From assembly GCA_903832005.1 (NCBI GenBank), contig CAIKZO010000006.1, positions 1 through 64,000 of the forward strand: 64,000 bases of DNA, read 5' to 3'. The position numbers were made by a program, and so were the translations under genes. Positions 25,813-34,496 of the stretch are shown one piece after another (within the stretch, counting starts at the first letter, position 1; each line of letters begins with the position of its first letter). The notes below the pieces were generated by a model. The model saw nothing but the letters and a program-made list of their open reading frames with translations. It was not told where the DNA came from and did not search any database. The DNA is from Enhydrobacter aerosaccus. GTDB taxonomy: Bacteria; Pseudomonadota; Alphaproteobacteria; Reyranellales; Reyranellaceae.

Positions 25813-28056
25813 CTAGCGAAAGACGTAGATCGGACTCGACCAGATCAGGTGCCCGTCTTCCTGCGTAATGCAGACATAGAGAGCGCTGTCGCCTTTGCCC
25901 TTCAACGTGATGCGGCGCAAGAGCTTGGCCATCCGGTGCGGGTTTTCATCCGGTAGACGGAAGACGCGGAGACGGCGCTTGATGCCGCCCGCCTCGATCA
26001 CGAGGTCGTCGCGGCCGATGTCGGCGACGGCGATGTCGCACTTCACCAGCGCCGTATCGATCTTGAGCCGGCCCTTCTTCGGATCGGCCAGCACGGCATC
26101 GAAGCCGCCGAAGCCGCCGGTGGTGAGCGCGGTCCATTGCAAGGTGACGGGGCCGGTCTGCTCGATCTTCTTGTCGAGGTTCCACATGTTGATCGGCGTG
26201 ATCTTCTCGAAGCTATTGCCGTCGAGCGTGGCACCGCCGTCCCAGACCGTCTGCCGGCCGCGGCCGCGATACTCCGAGCCTTCCCAGATCACGCGGATGC
26301 GCCGGCCGAGGGCGGCCTCGTCGTACGGCCGCCAGGTCTCGAGCACGTCGAGCCCATCACGGATCTCGATGCGCTCGATCGGCGCGGAGGCATGCGCCTC
26401 CATCGTGAATTCGACGTCCGTGTCCGACGACTGGACGATGTCACCCATTATCGCCGTACGCGCCGGTGTGTGCGTGGCCGGCCCGACGTTGGGGTCGCTG
26501 CTGTAGAGCTTCGCATCGTGCGTGAAGTGCGCGCGCGTGTCGAGCACCACGCGGCAGCCGGTCGTGGCGTAGTGATGGCGCTTGCGCAGCGCCTCGAACA
26601 ATCCGGCGCGGGTCAGCTCGGGCGCCAGCAGGCAGGATAGCCCGCCGTACGCGCCGAACAGCGAGGCGCCGGGATGGCTGGCGCCATGGCGGCCCTTGTG
26701 GCCGTCGGAATTGGCCAGGATGCCAACGCGATAGCCTTGCTCCAGCGCATCCTGGACCAGCCATTCGAACGTGCCCCAGTCGGAATGGACCTCGACCGCG
26801 CGCTCGATCCTGGCATCGTGCGCCATCTTGATGTCGGCATAGCGGCCGCCGATATGGGCGAACACGACGCAATCCTCGTCCTTCAGCGCCTTGAACAAGC
26901 CTTCGGCGCTGTTGGAGTCGCTCCACACATCGGTCGTGTCGTCGACCAGCGCGTGGCTCGAGCGATGGATCTGCCGTCCCTCGTGCATGAACATCACATT
27001 GCGGTCGCCGCCCAGCCCGGTATTGCCCGACCATTCGTAGCCCGGGAAGATCACGAAGCCGCCGTCCTTGTTGTATTCGGCCGTCAGCCGGTTGAGCTCT
27101 TCCCAGAACGGCGTGGTGATCTGGAAGTCGTTGCCCTGATGGCTCATGCCGTCGAGAAAGGCCTTGTCGCGCGCAAACTCGATCAGCTCGCGCGCCGAGT
27201 TGGTGCCGATCGTCTCCTCCGACTGGCCGTGCAGGTCGCACCAGTAGGATTTCAGGGGCAGATTGTTAGAGACTCGCAGCGGGTTGCTGCGGCAGAGCAC
27301 CTTGCCGCCGGCATCGATCACGTCGATCAGCAGATCGCCTCCGCTCTTCACCGACAGGCCCTCGATCGACTTCGCAGGCTCGGCACGCTTCATGGTGAAG
27401 GTCGCGGGTAACCCGGCGACCGGCATGTTCGCCTTCAGCGAGAACGTCCCCTCGACCTGGTCGCTGGGATTGCCCCACTTGTCCTCGCCCTTGAAGCCCA
27501 GGCGAAACGTCTCGCCGCAGGCGCGCGCCGTCGGCAGCAACGCCTTCCACAGCACGGCGGGACCGGCGACCACGGGAAACGTCGGCTGCGTCGGCAGCTC
27601 GACGTAATTGTAGGTGGCGAACGGATCGGCCAGCACGCGGAACTCGAAGGTCGACTCCACGAACGTTTGCATGCGCATGCCCGGAGAACCCTGGCGGCGG
27701 TCGCCGAAGCGCACGGCAAGCGTGTCTCCTTCGTTCAGGAAGCCGCGGATCACGCGGATGAACAGGGTCTTGTCCCACGGCCGGATGTTCATCTTCGGGT
27801 CGTAGCGCACGTCGAGCAGCGCACCGTTCGAGGCCTCGACCGTGGTGTAGTTGGCGCCCGTCGGATCGGTGAACTGCGGCCGGCCCATGTCGCCCGCGAA
27901 GCGCTGCACGATCTTGATCGAACCTGTGTCGTCGATGCCGAAATAGCCCGCCGTGTAGACCAGCGTGAAGGACTGGAAGCTGCCGGCCTCGACCGGATCG
28001 GTCGGCGACAGGGTGGCGGTGCCCATGCGCTCGGGCAGGTAGGTCGAATGCGGCAC
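25813..28056 (-). CDS. DUF3604 protein
   Basis: A 747-residue protein with the DUF3604 layout: a beta-rich N-terminal half (residues 1-280) and a PHP-like metal domain beginning at SYWCDLHGQSEET, with EYNKDGGFVIFPGYEWSG, FAHIGGRYADI, VHSDWGTFEWL, ANSDGHKGRHG and RHHYATTG. The many His/Asp in these motifs suggest a binuclear or trinuclear metal centre and a hydrolase of unknown specificity. It has a GTG start (28056), with GAGGAG 8-9 bases upstream, 12 bases after the FMN-binding protein. Last gene of a four-gene operon with an acyl-CoA ligase and an oxaloacetate-decarboxylase-like protein. Confidence 0.83.
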   Translation of the reverse strand: MPHSTYLPERMGTATLSPTDPVEAGSFQSFTLVYTAGYFGIDDTGSIKIVQRFAGDMGRPQFTDPTGANYTTVEASNGALLDVRYDPKMNIRPWDKTLFIRVIRGFLNEGDTLAVRFGDRRQGSPGMRMQTFVESTFEFRVLADPFATYNYVELPTQPTFPVVAGPAVLWKALLPTARACGETFRLGFKGEDKWGNPSDQVEGTFSLKANMPVAGLPATFTMKRAEPAKSIEGLSVKSGGDLLIDVIDAGGKVLCRSNPLRVSNNLPLKSYWCDLHGQSEETIGTNSARELIEFARDKAFLDGMSHQGNDFQITTPFWEELNRLTAEYNKDGGFVIFPGYEWSGNTGLGGDRNVMFMHEGRQIHRSSHALVDDTTDVWSDSNSAEGLFKALKDEDCVVFAHIGGRYADIKMAHDARIERAVEVHSDWGTFEWLVQDALEQGYRVGILANSDGHKGRHGASHPGASLFGAYGGLSCLLAPELTRAGLFEALRKRHHYATTGCRVVLDTRAHFTHDAKLYSSDPNVGPATHTPARTAIMGDIVQSSDTDVEFTMEAHASAPIERIEIRDGLDVLETWRPYDEAALGRRIRVIWEGSEYRGRGRQTVWDGGATLDGNSFEKITPINMWNLDKKIEQTGPVTLQWTALTTGGFGGFDAVLADPKKGRLKIDTALVKCDIAVADIGRDDLVIEAGGIKRRLRVFRLPDENPHRMAKLLRRITLKGKGDSALYVCITQEDGHLIWSSPIYVFR

Positions 28057-28068
28057 GGCGCGCTCTCC

Positions 28069-28710
28069 TCAGTCGACCGACCAGGAGCCGTCGGCGTTAC
28101 GCAACTTGTTGTAGGTGTCGATCCAGTGCGCGGCGTTGGCGTCGCCCGGTTCATTGCGGCGGCGCAGTTCGGCCGCGACATTGGCGCGCCGCGCGGTTTC
28201 GTCGGCGCCGGCCGGTCCGATCTTGAACTTGGCTTGCGTGTTCACGACCTCGAGCCGCAACGCCGCCAACTGGCGCAGCCGCGCGCCATAGACCGGCCCG
28301 TCGGTGATATGGCCCTTGGGCGCGCCGGGCTCGTAGACCGACAGCAGCTTGGTAAGCGCAGCGGCCACGGCATCGGGGCTGGTATCATAGCTCGCAATGC
28401 ATTCAAAGTTGACCGCGCGATAGACGGTCGAGCCGCGCCCGCCATCTTCCGGATCGGCCCAGCGGCTCGGGAACACGCCGAGATATTCGGACACGAGGAA
28501 GGCCACTTTCGGATTTTGCTTCAGCGCCTGGAACGTCGGATCGGCCTGCACGCAATGCAGTTCGATCAAGTCGCCGGTGCGGAGGAACGGCAGCATCGTC
28601 ATCTGCGGGAAGCCGCCCTCGACCTGGGCCGACAAGGTGCCCTGCTTCTGCGTGGCGACGAATGCGTCGGCGAGGCTCTGCGGGATGCGATGCTTGGGCG
28701 CGTCCTTCAT
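28069..28710 (-). CDS. pyridoxamine-5'-phosphate-oxidase-like FMN-binding protein
   Basis: A 213-residue protein with a split-barrel flavin-binding fold: GTLSAQVEGGFPQMTMLPFL, then LIELHCVQADPTFQALKQNPKVAFLVSEYLG. The pattern is that of the PNPOx-like/PaiB-type proteins that bind FMN, heme or F420 and reduce small molecules. Its ATG overlaps the stop of the PEP-mutase-family gene by 4 bases, so the two are coupled. The specific reaction is unknown. Confidence 0.72.
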   Translation of the reverse strand: MKDAPKHRIPQSLADAFVATQKQGTLSAQVEGGFPQMTMLPFLRTGDLIELHCVQADPTFQALKQNPKVAFLVSEYLGVFPSRWADPEDGGRGSTVYRAVNFECIASYDTSPDAVAAALTKLLSVYEPGAPKGHITDGPVYGARLRQLAALRLEVVNTQAKFKIGPAGADETARRANVAAELRRRNEPGDANAAHWIDTYNKLRNADGSWSVD

Positions 28711-29552
28711 GTGAAGCGCGCCGCCACGCGCTCGTAGTCGCGATAGCCCAGGATCTCCTGCAGCTCGGCGGACGACAAAGCGCCTGCGCGCTTGCCGTCC
28801 TGCTTCAGCGCGGCGAGACCATCTTTCATCGCCGAAACGACGCCTTCCAGCAGGCCGAACGGATGCACCGCCATCTTGAAGCCCAGCTCGGCTGCTTCCT
28901 TTTGCGACAGCTCGACCGGCGCGGGCGACAGGACAGCAAAGGACGGCACGCCCCGCGCGGCGGCGATCGCCTGCCGCATCTCGCCGCGATCGGCCGGCGA
29001 ATCGAAGAACACGATGTCGGCGCCCTCTTCCACGAAGAGCGCGATGCGCGCCAGCGCCTCGTCCAACCCGTAGCCGCGGCGCGCATCGGTGCGCGCCAAT
29101 ATGAGCGTGCCGCTTTCCTTCGCCGCCGCAATCGCCGCCCGAATGCGCAGGCGCGCTTCCTCGCGCGGCACGCAAGTCTTGAACGCCGTCACCAGCGGCC
29201 GCGGCGTCTCCTTGTCTTCGATCAGCACGGCGCAGGCACCCGCCTGCGCGAAGGTGCGCACCGCACGCTGCACGTTCATCGCATTGCCGAAGCCGTGGTC
29301 GCCGTCGGCCAGCAGCAGCGTGTTGGGCGCGGCGGCATGGATCATCTCCAGCGACTGGGCCATCTCGCTCATCGAGATATAATCGAGATCGGGGCCGCCA
29401 AGCCGGCCCGCCGCGACGCAGGCGCCGGACTGGAAGATCATGGGAAAGCCCGCGGCCTCGGCCAGCCGTGCGCCCAGCCCGTCCCAGACGACGGGCGGAA
29501 CGAGCAACCCCGGTTCCGCCAACAGCTTGCGCAGACGGTCGGGCGCGTTCAT
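28707..29552 (-). CDS. isocitrate lyase/PEP mutase-family protein, oxaloacetate-decarboxylase-like
   Basis: A 281-residue TIM-barrel enzyme of the ICL/PEP-mutase superfamily that acts on alpha-oxocarboxylates. IFQSGACVAAGRLGGPDLDY, LLADGDHGFGNAMNVQR and AVLIEDKETPR match the oxaloacetate decarboxylase (PA4872-type) subgroup, which uses Mg and the DGD aspartates. The expected lyase cysteine motif of isocitrate lyase is absent. ATG 29552 overlaps the ligase stop (TGATG); a GTG one codon earlier is possible. Probably splits a C-C bond in a substituted oxaloacetate or malate made in the same operon. Confidence 0.82.
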   Translation of the reverse strand: MNAPDRLRKLLAEPGLLVPPVVWDGLGARLAEAAGFPMIFQSGACVAAGRLGGPDLDYISMSEMAQSLEMIHAAAPNTLLLADGDHGFGNAMNVQRAVRTFAQAGACAVLIEDKETPRPLVTAFKTCVPREEARLRIRAAIAAAKESGTLILARTDARRGYGLDEALARIALFVEEGADIVFFDSPADRGEMRQAIAAARGVPSFAVLSPAPVELSQKEAAELGFKMAVHPFGLLEGVVSAMKDGLAALKQDGKRAGALSSAELQEILGYRDYERVAARFT

Positions 29553-31225
29553 CACGCCGTCTTCTGCGTCTTGAGCCCCAACTTGCCGATGGTCTGCTCG
29601 CGCATCACGAATTTCTGGATCTTGCCCGTGATGGTCATCGGGAACTCGGGCACGAACTCGATGTAGCGCGGGATTTTGTAGTGGGCGATCTGGCCCTTGC
29701 AGAATTCCTTGATCTCCTCCGGCGTGGCGCTCTGGCCGTCGCGCAGCTTGATCCAGGCGCAGATCTCCTCGCCGTACTTCTGGTCGGGCACGCCGATCAC
29801 CTGCACGTCCTGGATCTTCGGGTGGCTGTAGAGGAACTCCTCGACCTCGCGCGGATAGACGTTCTCGCCGCCGCGGATCACGAGATCCTTCAGCCGGCCG
29901 ACGATATTGACGTAGCCTTGCTCATCCATGGTCGCGAGATCGCCGGTATGCATCCAGCCGCCGTCGTCGACGGCCTCCGCCGTTTTCTCCGGATCATTCC
30001 AGTAGCCCTTCATCACCGAATAGCCGCGCGTGCAGAACTCGCCGGTCTCGCCGCGCGCGACGGCCTTGCCGTCGGTGTCGATGATCTTGATCTCGATGTG
30101 CGGCAGCACCTGGCCCACCGTCGAGACGCGGCGCTCGAGCGGATCGTCGGTCGCGCACTGGGTCGACACGGGCGAGGTCTCGGTCATGCCGTAGGCGATG
30201 GTGACCTCGTGCATGTTCATCTTCGCCTGCACCCGCTTCATCACCTCGATCGGACAGGGCGAGCCCGCCATGATGCCCGTGCGCAGGCTCTTGAGGTCGA
30301 ACGAGTCGAACTGCGGATGGTCGAGTTGGGCGATGAACATGGTCGGCACGCCGTAAAGCGCTGTGCAACGCTCCTCCGACACAGCCTGGAGCGTCGCCAA
30401 CGGATCGAAGGCGTCCGACGGATAGACCATGGTCGAGCCGTGCGTCAGGCAGCCGAGGTTGCCCATCACCATGCCGAAGCAGTGATAGAGCGGCACGGGA
30501 ATGCAGAGCCGGTCCTTGTCGGTGAGCTTCAGCCCTTCGCCGACGAAGTAGCCGTTGTTCAGGATATTGTGGTGGCTGAGCGTGGCACCCTTCGGATGCC
30601 CCGTCGTGCCCGAGGTGAACTGGATGTTGATCGCGTCGTCGAACTGCAGCAGCGGCGCCAGTTCGGCCAGCTTCGCCTTCTCGGCATTGCCGCCGGCCGT
30701 GGCGACGTCGTCGAAGTTCAGCATGCCCGGCGTCTTCTCCGCGCCGAGGCGGATCACGTGCTTGAGGTGCGGCAGCTTCTTCGCCTTCACCAGGTCGTCG
30801 ACGATCTCGAGATAGTTCGAGGTCTTGAGCGCCGGCGCCAGGATCAGCGCCTTGCACTCGACCTTGTTCATCGCATAGTCGAGTTCGGCGCGCCGGTAGG
30901 CCGGGTTGACGTTGACCAGCACCAGCCCCGCCTTGGCCGTGGCGAACTGCGCCAGGGTCCATTCGGAGGTATTCGGCGACCAGATGCCGACCCGGTCGCC
31001 GCGCTGCAGCCCCAGGGTCAGCAGGCCCGCGGCGAGATCGTCGACCCGGCGGCCGAGCTCGCTCCAGCTCCAGCGCACCTTCTGGTGACGCACCACCAGC
31101 GCCTCGCGGTCGCGATAAGTCTCGACCTGGCGATCGAAGAAATTGCCGATCGTCTCGCCGATCAGCTTCTTGTTCGAGACGCCATGGTCGTAAGAGATTT
31201 TTGGGGAGGCGTGAGGATTGGTCAT
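29552..31225 (-). CDS. AMP-dependent acyl-CoA ligase
   Basis: A 557-residue adenylate-forming enzyme, which activates a carboxylic acid with ATP and CoA. The P-loop [66 protein letters not shown] and the C-terminal lysine context ITGKIQKF are all intact. The N-terminus with [12 protein letters not shown] is like medium/long-chain acyl-CoA synthetases. It is the first gene of the operon continuing to DUF3604 and is divergent from phzF-like. No obvious ribosome binding site precedes ATG 31225. Confidence 0.9.
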   Translation of the reverse strand: MTNPHASPKISYDHGVSNKKLIGETIGNFFDRQVETYRDREALVVRHQKVRWSWSELGRRVDDLAAGLLTLGLQRGDRVGIWSPNTSEWTLAQFATAKAGLVLVNVNPAYRRAELDYAMNKVECKALILAPALKTSNYLEIVDDLVKAKKLPHLKHVIRLGAEKTPGMLNFDDVATAGGNAEKAKLAELAPLLQFDDAINIQFTSGTTGHPKGATLSHHNILNNGYFVGEGLKLTDKDRLCIPVPLYHCFGMVMGNLGCLTHGSTMVYPSDAFDPLATLQAVSEERCTALYGVPTMFIAQLDHPQFDSFDLKSLRTGIMAGSPCPIEVMKRVQAKMNMHEVTIAYGMTETSPVSTQCATDDPLERRVSTVGQVLPHIEIKIIDTDGKAVARGETGEFCTRGYSVMKGYWNDPEKTAEAVDDGGWMHTGDLATMDEQGYVNIVGRLKDLVIRGGENVYPREVEEFLYSHPKIQDVQVIGVPDQKYGEEICAWIKLRDGQSATPEEIKEFCKGQIAHYKIPRYIEFVPEFPMTITGKIQKFVMREQTIGKLGLKTQKTA

Positions 31226-31261
31226 GCAGCGAGATTAGCGCGGCGTGCCAAGTTTGAAATC

Positions 31262-32155
31262 ATGAAACGCCATTATGTGACCGTCGACGTCTTCACCGAC
31301 CGCCCGTTCGGCGGCAATCCGCTGGCCGTCGTGCTCGATGCGCAGGACCTGCCAACCGAGCGCATGCAGGCCATTGCGGCCGAGTTCAACTGCGCCGAGA
31401 CGACCTTCGTCCTGCCGCCGAAGAACCCCGCGCATACGGCCGAAGTGCGCATCTTCACGCCCAAGGCAGAGCTGCCGTTCGCAGGCCATCCCAACGTCGG
31501 CACGGCCTTCGTACTGGCCGACCTCGGCAAGGTCGCGGGCGATCGGATCGTGTTCGAGGAGAAGGCCGGCCTCGTGCCGATGGACATCATGCGCGAAAAC
31601 AACGCAGTGGTCGCGACGCGGCTTGCTGCACCGCAGCAACTTTCCTTCGGTGAGGAAGTGTCGCCGGCGCTGGTGGCCGAAGCCTGTTCGCTCGACGTTG
31701 GCGACATCAGGACCGACGTGCACCGGCCGATCGTGGCCTCCTGCGGTGCGGGCCTGCTGTTCGTCGAGCTGACGTCGCGCGCGGTGTTGGCCAAAGCCAA
31801 GCAACGGGCCGAGGTGTTTGCCCGCGAATTTCCGCGCGAGCGTTTTGTCGGCATCCACCTCTATGTGCAGGCCAAGGAAGAAGGCCGCGACATCCAGTGC
31901 CGCATGTTCGCGCCGGAGCACGGCATTCCCGAGGATCCCGCGACCGGCGGCGCCAACGTGGCGCTGATCGGCGTGCTGGCTCATTTCGACAAGGCCCGCG
32001 ATCTCACTCTCACGCGCACCATCGGCCAGGGCTTCGACATGGGTCGGCCGAGCATCCTGCAAGCTTCGGCCGAGAAGAAGAACGGCACGGTCGTCGCCTG
32101 CTACATCGGCGGCCGCTCGGTGCCGATGATGAGCGGCACGCTCGAGATCGACTAG
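31262..32155 (+). CDS. PhzF-family isomerase-like protein
   Basis: A 297-residue two-lobed protein of the PhzF/DAP-epimerase fold. Family stretches are VDVFTDRPFGGNPLAVV, EFNCAETTFV with the catalytic glutamate position, FTPKAELPFAGHPNVGTAF and EDPATGGANVAL. Family members catalyse proton shifts or isomerisation, but most genomic copies have no known substrate; this is not evidence of phenazine synthesis. It is divergent from the acyl-CoA ligase (36-base gap), and its stop overlaps the opposing membrane protein gene. Confidence 0.87.
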   Translation: MKRHYVTVDVFTDRPFGGNPLAVVLDAQDLPTERMQAIAAEFNCAETTFVLPPKNPAHTAEVRIFTPKAELPFAGHPNVGTAFVLADLGKVAGDRIVFEEKAGLVPMDIMRENNAVVATRLAAPQQLSFGEEVSPALVAEACSLDVGDIRTDVHRPIVASCGAGLLFVELTSRAVLAKAKQRAEVFAREFPRERFVGIHLYVQAKEEGRDIQCRMFAPEHGIPEDPATGGANVALIGVLAHFDKARDLTLTRTIGQGFDMGRPSILQASAEKKNGTVVACYIGGRSVPMMSGTLEID

Positions 32156-33171
32156 TGCCGATAGCCCTGCAGCGTGGCCGCGAACTTGTCCATGCGCTGG
32201 GAGTCGGACACGGCGTGCACATTGTCGGCCAGGAGGCCAAGCGAGGCGTCGAGCTTGCAGCCACCCTCGACCAGCCAGTTGATGTTGGGCAACTGCTGCT
32301 CGAGATCGATGGCGATGCTGAGATAGTCCGAGCGTGCCTTGGTCACGCGGCTCGCGGCCGAGGCCAGCGCCTCGTCGTAGGCTTTGCAGAGTTCGGGCGT
32401 GACCTTCAGGTCGAGGCGGAACAGATCCGTCAGCGCCTCGAGCCGGCCGGCCTTCAAAAGATCGACCGCGTCGGCCTGCCGGCTCTTGACCAGGCGTGCG
32501 CCGTCCAGCGCCTCGCGCGAGCGTGAATCGCCGCCTGGCAGGTACTGCAGGTAATCGCGCAGCGAAGAATCCGGTCCGAGCTTGGCGAAGGCCTCGGCCT
32601 CGTTCTTGAGCGCGTCCTTTTCTTCCTGCTGCAGCTTCTCCTCGCGCGCCCGCTCCAGCGCCGCCTGGCGCGCATCGCGTTCCGGATTGGGCAGCGTCGC
32701 CAGAAGCGCAACCAACAGCGGTGTGGCGGTGAGCACGATCACGATCGCACCCAAGACCGCCATCGTCGGCGTCGGCCGCAGGCGTGTCTGCAGCGCGGGC
32801 AGCCGCGCCCACAGCGCAAAGGCCGCGATCGTCGGCGGCAACAGCAACGGTGCCGCGAAGGCCCATTCGGCCTTGTCGCCGTAGAGATCCATCGCCACCG
32901 AGCCCGCGATCGCCGACAGCGGCAGCAGGATCGCAGCGCCAATCTTGCCCGCGGTCGACATCCGGCCGTTGATCGCCGACACCAGCAGCAGCACGGCCAG
33001 CACCAGCCACAGCGCCACGCCGAAGATCGCGCCGAACCCCAGCGCCATGCCGCGGCCCATGGCATCGGTCTCGTTCACGCCGGAGAGGCTGCCCAGCATG
33101 CCGCAATAGAGTACGCCCGCGATCAGCAGCAGGACGATGGTGCCGACCGGCGGCTTCTGCGGCGTGTCCAC
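32152..33171 (-). CDS. membrane protein of unknown function
   Basis: A 339-residue protein with about five hydrophobic helices (roughly residues 9-30, 43-66, 75-94, 103-123 and 137-160), then a charged Ala/Glu-rich, probably coiled-coil stretch (residues 162-205) and a soluble helical C-terminus. The start is a GTG that shares its G with the TAG of the aldolase gene (TAGTG), giving tight coupling. I do not recognise the family. It could be a sensor or an envelope protein. Confidence 0.6.
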   Translation of the reverse strand: MDTPQKPPVGTIVLLLIAGVLYCGMLGSLSGVNETDAMGRGMALGFGAIFGVALWLVLAVLLLVSAINGRMSTAGKIGAAILLPLSAIAGSVAMDLYGDKAEWAFAAPLLLPPTIAAFALWARLPALQTRLRPTPTMAVLGAIVIVLTATPLLVALLATLPNPERDARQAALERAREEKLQQEEKDALKNEAEAFAKLGPDSSLRDYLQYLPGGDSRSREALDGARLVKSRQADAVDLLKAGRLEALTDLFRLDLKVTPELCKAYDEALASAASRVTKARSDYLSIAIDLEQQLPNINWLVEGGCKLDASLGLLADNVHAVSDSQRMDKFAATLQGYRH

Positions 33172-33902
33172 TACTCGGCCGCCTCGTCCTGCATCACAAG
33201 ATCGGCGCGCGTCGGATAGATGATGCGCTCGGCAAACCGGTACATCTCGTCCATCTCCGCCTGCGAACGATAGGCCGGCCGCGTGCCCTGCAGGGCCGCA
33301 AGCTTCTCGGCGTCGATGCAACGGCGCACTTCGGCCGTGAAAGTGTTGAGGCGGTGATAGGCCTCCGAGATGTTGCGGCCGAGCGCGGTCAGCCCATGGC
33401 CGACCAGCACCACGAGATTGGTGCGCGCGATGAAGTCCGCGACCGAACTGACATCGGCCTCGACATCGACATGCGCCGGCACGAAATGCACCGGCTTGCC
33501 CAGCACGAACGGCGGATCGAGCGACAGGACCTTGAACTCCGGCGTCGCGCCCGAACTGAACAGCGCCAGGGTGGCGTCGTCATGCACATGCACGGTCGCG
33601 TGGATGTCGGGCCGCAGGCGCAGGATCTCGCGGCTGAGATTGTGGCCGATGCTCGTCATGCGCTCGCCCCAAACGATGCACGGCGTCGGCACGTCGGTGA
33701 TGACGATGTTCTCGACGTCCATCTCTTCCAGCGAGATCTCGGCATGCTTGGTGTAGGCAAGCCCGTGCGGAAAATCCGGATGGGGCGCGCGCATCACGAT
33801 GTTGCCCAGCGTGTTGTGGACATAGCCGCGCGCCGCCACGAGACGGGCATACGTCACGAACTGGCGGGCGATGCCTGGATCGAAGACGACCGGTGTCGGC
33901 AT
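33171..33902 (-). CDS. class II aldolase/adducin-family protein
   Basis: A 243-residue protein of the AraD/FucA fold, which binds a divalent metal and cleaves or epimerises sugar phosphates, or decarboxylates. HNTLGNIVMR, TKHAEISLEEMD, ATVHVHDDATLALF (the HxH metal pair) and VLVGHGLTALGR (third histidine) are present. GGGAGGAGC lies upstream of the ATG. The coupled downstream membrane protein has no obvious link. MtnA at 45.5 kb could feed such an aldolase in the methylthio-alkyl (DHAP) shunt, but the distance makes this speculative. Confidence 0.82.
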   Translation of the reverse strand: MPTPVVFDPGIARQFVTYARLVAARGYVHNTLGNIVMRAPHPDFPHGLAYTKHAEISLEEMDVENIVITDVPTPCIVWGERMTSIGHNLSREILRLRPDIHATVHVHDDATLALFSSGATPEFKVLSLDPPFVLGKPVHFVPAHVDVEADVSSVADFIARTNLVVLVGHGLTALGRNISEAYHRLNTFTAEVRRCIDAEKLAALQGTRPAYRSQAEMDEMYRFAERIIYPTRADLVMQDEAAE

Positions 33903-33923
33903 TCTTGCTCCTCCCGCACCAAC

Positions 33924-34397
33924 CTAGCGGGCCGTGGTAGCCAACGGCAACGCCGTACCTTGTTTCACCGGGCGCAGTGCGAATGAACTCCTGATCTGCG
34001 CAATGCCTGCAATCTTGGTGAAGTCCATGACGAAGCGCTCGTAGGCTTCGAGGTCCGGCACGACGACACGCAACAGATAGTCGCTGTCGCCAGTCATCAG
34101 GTAGCACTCCATGACCTCGGGGCGCGCCGCCGCCGCGCGCTCGAAATCCTTCAACGACTTCTCGTTCTGCGTCGAGAGCGACACGCTCACGAAAACGTTG
34201 ACCGACAGTCCGACCGACTTGGCGTCCAGCATGGCGGCGTAGCCCTTGATGACACCCGCCTCCTCCAGCGCCTTCACTCGGCGCCAACAGGGCGAGGACG
34301 AGAGCCCGACCTTTTCCGCGAGGTCGGCGTTGCTCAACCGGCCGTCCTGCTGCAGCCGCTCGAGAATACGGCGATCCAACGCATCGAGGGAGATCAT
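33924..34397 (-). CDS. Lrp/AsnC-family transcriptional regulator
   Basis: A 157-residue regulator. An N-terminal helix-turn-helix (LDRRILERLQQDGRLSNADLAEKVGLSSSPCWRRVKALEE, about residues 7-46 of the protein) is followed by a RAM ligand-binding domain (residues 65-145, EVMECYLMTGDSDYLLRV). It probably senses an amino acid and controls itself and the divergent 2-oxoacid dehydrogenase 99 bases away. The same Lrp-next-to-AceE-like arrangement is known for mdeR and mdeB in methionine breakdown by Pseudomonas putida, which is the best functional guess. Confidence 0.9.
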   Translation of the reverse strand: MISLDALDRRILERLQQDGRLSNADLAEKVGLSSSPCWRRVKALEEAGVIKGYAAMLDAKSVGLSVNVFVSVSLSTQNEKSLKDFERAAAARPEVMECYLMTGDSDYLLRVVVPDLEAYERFVMDFTKIAGIAQIRSSFALRPVKQGTALPLATTAR

Positions 34398-34496
34398 TGC
34401 TTAAACTCTCCACTTCCCGGTGAATTCTACCCTATACAGGTCTCAGACGGGGCCAAACGCAAGGATTTTCCCTTTCCACAGGCGTACCCACTTCCC

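Noticed and set aside
9697..32155. A natural-product biosynthesis cluster (FMO, acyl-CoA ligase, PhzF, SDR)
   Set aside because: No synthase, carrier protein or tailoring series; the genes lie in separate catabolic-looking operons, and PhzF relatives are common outside phenazine synthesis.
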